Assembly (NCBI GenBank): GCA_963920575.1
Contig: OY986963.1
Location: forward strand, 9,276,896 to 9,340,895
Origin: Narthecium ossifragum
Taxonomy: Eukaryota > Streptophyta > Magnoliopsida > Dioscoreales > Nartheciaceae
DNA length: 64,000 bases
Direction: 5' to 3'
Positions 58,174 through 64,000 of the stretch are shown one piece after another. Both the position numbers and the translations under genes were made by a program. The notes below the pieces were generated by a model. It had not been told where the DNA came from. It saw nothing but the letters and a program-made list of their open reading frames with translations, and did no database searches. Position 1 is the stretch's first letter. Every line of letters begins with the position of its first letter.

Positions 58174-59284
58174 GGGGGATCGATCTAGTACGATAAGCAA
58201 CTGGATCTGGTTAGTTAGCAGAAGAGATTGGAGTTTGACTAAACCCTCCCGGGTAACCTCTCAAACCATCAGCTGGGCTTAAATGGGCCTAATGGGTTTG
58301 GTATACTGTATATGTTTTGTGGAAAACCCGTCATCTTATTGGATCACTTGGGGGTTCAGTGTCCCTACCGATCTAGTAGCTAGGCCCTCCTGCTGAATCT
58401 GTTTGGTCGGCAGACTCTTTGACTGGACTGGGCATCCTGGGCTCAGGTGGGCCTTGATGCAAAAAGCCTCTTCAACTGCGAATGTGTTGCCTCTGGGCCC
58501 CCTGGCCCGCGTCACAAAGATACACTAGCCTGCTTAATACGTGAGGTGAAAATAATGAGAAAATTTCGTAAACAAAGTTTCGACTTTACCTAGCTATAAC
58601 ATTAATGCAAAAAAAAAATAGAAACCTATTTGGCGAGGTGGGCACCTAAAGAAAACTATTAAACTCAAAATAAAGGCAAGTACTATCACTCCTAATCCTT
58701 TTCTGCGACCAAAGTAGTGGTATTACTTTCACACGTGTACTGCAACAAATTAGCTAAAGCCCAGGCGCTGCTGCCGTTGTGCTCGCCGCCGGCCAAGACG
58801 CAAACCCCACGTCATGCGCGCGCTAGCTTCTTCTAATGGCTTGGCGATTTAAGAACACGAGGTTCGATCGAGTCGAGCCCAGATGGTAGTAGGAACTCTT
58901 CATCTTTTGGAAACAAGTCCCACTCGGCTTAGAAACCTATATATATTTATGTAGGAACTAGGAACTAACTCACTAAGCCATGCTAAACATCGATCCCATG
59001 TTTTTTGTTACAAAAAGGTGGCAAACCTAAGCCCAGTTCTGCTCGAATTCGAACGTGGAAACCGTGACACTGTTTGTTTGTGACGCAACCATGCATAGGT
59101 TGGATCCGTACTCGGATCTCTTGCTATTAGGAACTATTATTTCTTACACTATATATAAAGTCTCATAGATTTAGTTGTGTTATCTATCATACTCTTCTTT
59201 AATCCTCTCTCATCAGCTTAGTCCCTACCTCAAGACTTTTGACTCTTTCTTGATCTCGCTCTTCTTGATTGTATAAGAATAAGA
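58174..59284. other. Intergenic region between the divergent SNARE and SAUR genes
   Basis: The 1.1 kb between the two divergent start codons must hold both promoters. The first 90 bp after 58173 are likely 5' UTR of the SNARE gene. The SAUR TATA box lies at the far end. No other gene or repeat was recognised. Confidence 0.55.
59149..59158 (+). promoter_or_regulatory. TATA box of the SAUR gene
   Basis: CTATATATAA lies about 130 bp before the SAUR start codon, a normal spacing with a leader of roughly 100 bp. Confidence 0.55.
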
Positions 59285-59647
59285 ATGGCTGGGCATCAGC
59301 ACCATGGCCGGAAGGAGGGAAGAGTAGCACCAAAAGGATGCATGGCGATAGTGGTGGGCTCGGAGGGGGAGGAGCAGCAGCGGTTCGTGGTGCCGGTGGC
59401 GTACGTCAACCACCCTCTGTTCGCCGGGCTGCTGAAGGAGGCCGAGGAGGAGTATGGGTTCGAGCAAAAGGGCGCCATCACCATCCCCTGCAACGTCGAA
59501 TGCTTTCAGCGCGTGATCCGTGGCATCATCGATCAGGAGTCCGGTGGCGGTGGCGGTGGCGGTGGCGCTGCCCACCATAGCCACCATAGCCACCAACACC
59601 ACCACAGCGGCCACCTACACATGATATCTGGGTGCTTTATGTCTTGA
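59285..59647 (+). CDS. SAUR family auxin-responsive protein, single exon
   Basis: A 120-residue intronless gene, typical for Small Auxin-Up RNA genes, whose products inhibit PP2C.D phosphatases at the plasma membrane and promote cell expansion. The SAUR core occupies residues 16-82: PKGCMAIVVGSEGEEQQRFV, VPVAYVNHPLFAGLLKEAEE, EYGFEQKGAITIPCNVECFQ, RVIRGIID. The N-terminus is short and basic with histidines (MAGHQHHGRKEGR). After the core come a Gly run (eight residues at about 87-94) and a His/Ser-rich tail (HHSHHSHQHHHSGHLH) that ends MISGCFMS. Similar His-rich tails are known in SAUR32/36-type proteins. The opposite-strand and shifted open frames of 100-130 codons are shadows of this GC-rich exon. 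No AuxRE core (TGTCTC) was found in the last 200 bp upstream. Confidence 0.93.
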   Translation: MAGHQHHGRKEGRVAPKGCMAIVVGSEGEEQQRFVVPVAYVNHPLFAGLLKEAEEEYGFEQKGAITIPCNVECFQRVIRGIIDQESGGGGGGGGAAHHSHHSHQHHHSGHLHMISGCFMS

Positions 59648-61002
59648 TGGAAACAAATTAAGGCCGGTTGATTCAAGAAACAAACCCCTAGCTAATCGAA
59701 GGAAGAAAGCTTGGAATCTTTGATTTCTTGGTGTTTTTGGTTAGTTTTTTTTTTTCTTCTCCTCATCATCAGGCCTTTGCTTTCTTTCAGCTTTTTCTTT
59801 TCATTTTCTTGTGAAGGCCAGCAAAGGTTGATGATGACGATATATATCGAATCTAGCTAGCTCTTTTTCTTTGAGTTCTTGTAAAGCCAAGGCTTGATGA
59901 TGACATGATATATAGCTTGATGCTAGTTCTTTTGCTTTCGTTTTGTTGCAAAAGAAAAGCTTCTTGAATCTTGATGACGTGATAACAACTAAATTGATTC
60001 AAGGTTTGCGTCTTTCCTGCATTTGACTTTACTCTTCCCTTTTCTTGAGAGAGAGAGAGGTCCATGCATGTTACCTAGCTAGCAAGATATGTTTCAAATT
60101 AAGGACGTTAATTATTAGGACTCCGTCGTCGTTGTTGCCTGCTGTGACCATGAGAAGTTTTCAGGATTCCGTGGTGTTTTGGTCCTTAGGAGCATGTGCT
60201 AGCTTATACTCAAGTGTCGAACCTTCTTTCCGCTCAAAGGAATTAACCAAAGATTTCTTAATTTGGATCCTCATATATAGGAGTTCTTCAATTACATCTC
60301 TTATCTTGCGATGGTCATAAGCAAATCATGGAAGAGAGGAATTAAACGCTTTGTTATGATATCATTTATGTTTTTCTTTTGGTATATAATATATCTAAAT
60401 CAGTCAAGCAGTGATGCGAGAGGGTCTATTTATTTTAAAGTTTCCTTAAAGCCCTAATACGAGTGAATTTGGATATAATTAAGTCATTTTCACTTTAATT
60501 CAGATGACTCGTGAAGAGAGACGATCGTCTATTGCATATAGATCATGAGATTTAATCCTACCGCCGACTTGGCACGAGTTAGTGATAATATTAAATATGA
60601 GGTACAAACAATGACTGAATGGAAAATCTTCTTAACTTGACAATAATGATTTGTCTTGCCCATCAACTTATGATGATCCTAGTGTTGAGGTGATAAATTA
60701 CATTCTAGAGCACACACACAAAACGCCCCCCCCCCCCCCCCCCCCCCCCCCTTTTTTTAATAAAAAAATGGCCCAAAAATGAACAAATATCAATAATGCC
60801 CATATTGTGAATGGGTTTAAATGCATACCATGCCATGCTACATGACGTGGCATGGCATGGTTAATAACAAAACCCAAAGTAGACCTTCACGTGGGATCGC
60901 ATTAAATGCGACGGGATTGATGGACAAATGGCCTCTCCCGCTAGACATATCCTTCTTGACGCGCTATTCCCTACATCTCTATGAAAAACACATAGCAATG
61001 CG
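59648..61002. other. Intergenic, no gene seen
   Basis: The SAUR 3' UTR is followed by AT-rich DNA. Two related blocks with GATGATGACRATATAT and CTAGTTCTTTTGCTTTC-like phrases occur near 59830 and 59895. The rest has no recognisable feature apart from the C run at 60727. Confidence 0.5.
60727..60750. repeat. Poly-C run of about 24 bases
   Basis: A long homopolymer run followed directly by a T run. The length is uncertain in any assembly. Confidence 0.9.
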
Positions 61003-61007
61003 CCACA
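61003..61007. repeat. Target-site duplication CCACA, left copy
   Basis: CCACA precedes the LTR start TGTGAGG and recurs at 63483-63487 after the LTR end. Confidence 0.9.
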
Positions 61008-63482
61008 TGTGAGGACTCGTTCCTCCAATCCGGTGTGACCATGTTAGGTTGAGAGTCTGACCCGTTTGGCCTTGTTCCGCGATCGGTTTGATCATAAAGA
61101 CCCCCAAGGACAATTTGATAAATTACACATTGACGGTTGGTTCCACACCTGCGATGTACATACACATCCCCCTTGTTTGTTATTTGTGCTTGTTAGAACC
61201 TTTGACGAACTTGGGATCGAAAAATCTGAGTTCGGGCGCGCAGAAGCTGTCTTTAGGATAGCTGCCAACCCAAACCGATCGATCGCTCCAGGGAGAGATC
61301 GGTTGAATTCAAAGTCGGCACTGCCTCCGATGAGTCCGGATAAGGACGTGAACCGACCTAGTCCGATCCATTGCTCGGAGAGCGACCGATCGGACTCGGG
61401 CCTATAAGTAGCCCCCGGACCGCCTTTGTTTTCTCTTTTTCTTCTCTTCTCTTCATCGTTCATTTGATCCGCGAGGAGAGCTTGATCCAGAGACTTGGGG
61501 ACGTCGCCAGCAAGAGGAAGTGCAGATCCATACTTTACTTAGACGGTTTAATCGAGAATTAAACGTGGATTAAGCGTAGTAAGGTAGGATTCTATATTTA
61601 GGTTAGTTTTGGTGTTCTTGGTTGTTTTAATTGATTGTTCTTCAATTAAAGTACGATAGGTGGTGTGTTATACCTTGCTTTACATCTGATTAAAGTTTGG
61701 TAGGAATTGGATTTGATCTAAGTTGGATTTTAGCATGTTTTTCATCAATTCATTTCCGGATTTTCTGTTCTAGCAGAATTGTGATGTTCTAGTTTGTTTT
61801 TCGAGCTGTACGTGTATGATCACAGTTGATGTTCTACATGAAAGTTGTAGATCTCTGAGTTATCTTTCATTTCCAACCAATTTCATGATTTTTGGAGCTA
61901 TGTAGAATGTCTGGTGAATTAAATGAGTTGTCAGTGCTAAAACATGGCAGTTGGTTTAAATTGAGGATTTAAGTGGTATTTCTATATTTAATTGAGCTGA
62001 TTTTTAGAGGGGATGATCTTGATGATCTTTGGAAGAGATATGCAAAGTTTTGTTTTTATCCAATATATTTTCAATAGGATTTTGATTAGTTTGTTAAATC
62101 TGAGATTTTATCGAAATAGTAGATTTTGACCTATTTTTGTTTGTCCGATCGATCCAGTTTTCATATATGTGATTTGGGGTTTGCTATTGAGTGGGCATAT
62201 CAAGTTTCATGTCAATCGAATGGCTAAATTGAAAGATATGATTTTCCGAGTTTCGTGATATAATTGGTTTGATTTCTTTAAATCAATTATTTTAATTATA
62301 TCATGGATATATGTTATTCTAAGCCCGTGCGTGGTTTGTGGTTGAACCAGGGGAGTCGTGCCTCCCATGGGATGTGTAGAATAAATGGACCTTAAGTATG
62401 CCCTCAGCTTTGAATAAAATATTATTATATTGCTGTAATAGCTGTTTGATAGTTTAGCTGGGGTTGTATCCCATTTGTAGGCCTGAGTGCCTATTTTATT
62501 CCGCTTTATTCTAGACCGATGCTATGTATACCCTTGCCGAGCTGTAGGCTACGCATGGACTTGTGTTTTATCTAACATCCTGTTGCATGCTTCTACTTCT
62601 GTTGTGCATGAGCATAGCATGCACCTGATTGCATTTGATGCATAGAGGATAGGACATGGGCGATGGGTTGATCGCCTATCCGAGGCTCTCGGGCAGCTCG
62701 GATCTAACCTTAGGACCGAGATTGGGGTAGCAAGGTCTAGGATTTAATCTGTTATAATAATCTGATTATTTGAGGTTACTGTATAGTTGGCTGCAATACA
62801 TGTTGATTGAGGTTTAGAGGTCGTGTCAGCCTCGAGCCGGGTTCTGAGGTGTAGCCGGTGTGCAGTGTTCTATGACTCTTGAATAGAGGGTGTGCCTACT
62901 CAGCGGCGTCGTTTCCTGTCTAGCAGTACCGGTTTCCTGCTGGTGACTCAGTAGTGTTGGCTTCCTGCTTTACTAAGCGTAACACAACATGTGACCAGTT
63001 CTTTTGGAAGACCATGACTAAGGCTCTCAGGGACGCGCGGTGGGGTTATGGGGCCCCTGTGTACACCCAGGCTTTACTTGGGGGCGACATTGTTGTGTTC
63101 CCTCCTCCTTTTGTGAGTGTCGTAGTATAGAATCATGTTGAGCTTATTGTTCATTCCTACCCGAGCTGCGTTTTGCAGGTGCATGCGTCAGCTCTTTTTC
63201 CGTAGATCCCAACTGGACAGGCACATGGTGACGCGTCGACTTATAAAGGTGTTCGAGGACGTGGGGTTTATTCAATCTTGTTGGATTATTTAAATATATA
63301 ATTTCATTGTGTAAGGATTTTGAGGATTAAATGTATTGTATTAGAATCTTAAATTTTATTTAACCCCAGATTAAATTGTTAATTAGTTATGTTATCTCAT
63401 TATAATCGTGCCTTGGATGAATTAAATAGATTAGAAACTCTCACGCCCCGACCGGATGGGTTTTCTGGATCGGGGTGTGACA
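61008..63482 (+). mobile_element. Solo LTR, Tekay-like family, TSD CCACA
   Basis: This 2475-bp LTR starts TGTGAGGACTCG and ends GGGGTGTGACA. It is flanked by perfect 5-bp duplications and has no internal domain, so it is a solo LTR left by unequal recombination. It shares family phrases with the other LTRs (CGAGGCTCTCGGGYAGCTCGG, GAGGTTTAGAGGTCGTGT, TCCTACCCGAGCTGCGTTT). CCGATCGATCG and GACCGATCGGAC palindromes occur at 61276-61300 and 61360-61400. All ORFs inside are non-coding. Confidence 0.93.
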
Positions 63483-63487
63483 CCACA

Positions 63488-64000
63488 TACATTTTTTACG
63501 TGCCCCTTGTCAACCGCCACATATGTTTTTGTATGCGTGTAGTATTGAACACGGTAAAACTATATGTGCGTAATATTGTATGAATGTACAGACTTATCGG
63601 ATAAGCGTCTTCGTCAAAGAGCACATGTGCAACATATCGTTGATTGGCCATGACCACAAACAGATGACGGTCCAACTCCAGTCATGTGATTATCCTGTAA
63701 CTTTATATATTGCGCGCGAGGTACAATTAGTTACCATCTTTTGGAAAAAAATTTTGTAAGAAGTTGTGAGATTCACATGTGAGATATTATTTCATGTACA
63801 TGTGCGCGTTTGTTCACATGTTTACTTAACGAGTATTAGAAATTTACACTGAGGTAAAGACGTCTATAAATTGATACGCGCCGTATACATATATTAGCCC
63901 TTATTCCCTACTGAAGAAATCCTGTGCCATATACATAGAAACATGCTCCAATGCAAGTGGTACGCACACGCTATGTTGTCATTAAGTTTCAGACTTTTCC
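63488..64000. other. Intergenic, no gene seen
   Basis: Sequence rich in CACATGTG and ACGTG palindromes; nothing coding was recognised. Confidence 0.5.

Noticed and set aside
59225..59614. 129-codon minus-strand ORF over the SAUR gene
   Set aside because: It is the shadow of the GC-rich SAUR exon; the plus strand shows a full SAUR domain.

Overview
The window is nuclear DNA of a flowering plant, probably a monocot. The reasons are intron-rich plant genes with very GC-rich first exons, plant-type terpene synthase, SAUR and CDPK-related kinase genes, Tekay- and Athila/Tat-type LTR retrotransposons, and a nuclear copy of plastid ycf3. The species cannot be named from the sequence.

Bases 1-28,370 are a stack of LTR retrotransposons nested inside one another. 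A decayed Ty3/gypsy chromovirus (pol at 1585-4891, 3' LTR 4966-7020) carries a related LTR in its protease and itself sits in an older LTR. That older LTR was hit again by a minus-strand, pol-less element with a tRNA-Asp primer site (7116-14231, TSD ACATG) whose 3' LTR is folded back on a second LTR copy. After a nuclear plastid insertion (about 14,795-15,060) comes a complete element (15438-25424, TSD ATAAA). Its 5' LTR has a 1.44-kb deletion and carries an inverted solo LTR (16634-18857, TSD GTAGG). A further solo LTR (26003-27689) interrupts a minus-strand LINE ORF1 remnant.

Bases 28,370-38,200 hold DNA-transposon-like elements with terminal inverted repeats. Two of them carry a Kelch-repeat F-box gene fragment, and one long-TIR element carries adjacent fragments of an LRR-extensin and a GH17 beta-1,3-glucanase. 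Another LTR and several MITEs are interleaved.

Bases 38,600-59,650 are the genic part. All genes were rebuilt exon by exon with consistent splice sites: a CDPK-related kinase (11 exons, plus, 597 aa), a TPS-g type terpene synthase (7 exons, minus, 578 aa, tail-to-tail with the kinase), a Golgi Qb-SNARE of the GOS1 type (6 exons, minus, 239 aa) and a single-exon SAUR auxin-responsive gene (plus, 120 aa). Between the terpene synthase and the SNARE lie two inverted copies of an unnamed element with an AT-rich arm and a GC-rich minisatellite, and a local repeat array.

Bases 59,650-64,000 are gene-free apart from a 2475-bp solo LTR (61008-63482, TSD CCACA). The genes do not form one pathway; they are ordinary single plant genes in a repeat-rich region. 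The most unusual signals are the GATCGATC-centred palindrome arrays shared by several LTR families, the fold-back LTR, the gene-capturing TIR elements and the minisatellite element pair.
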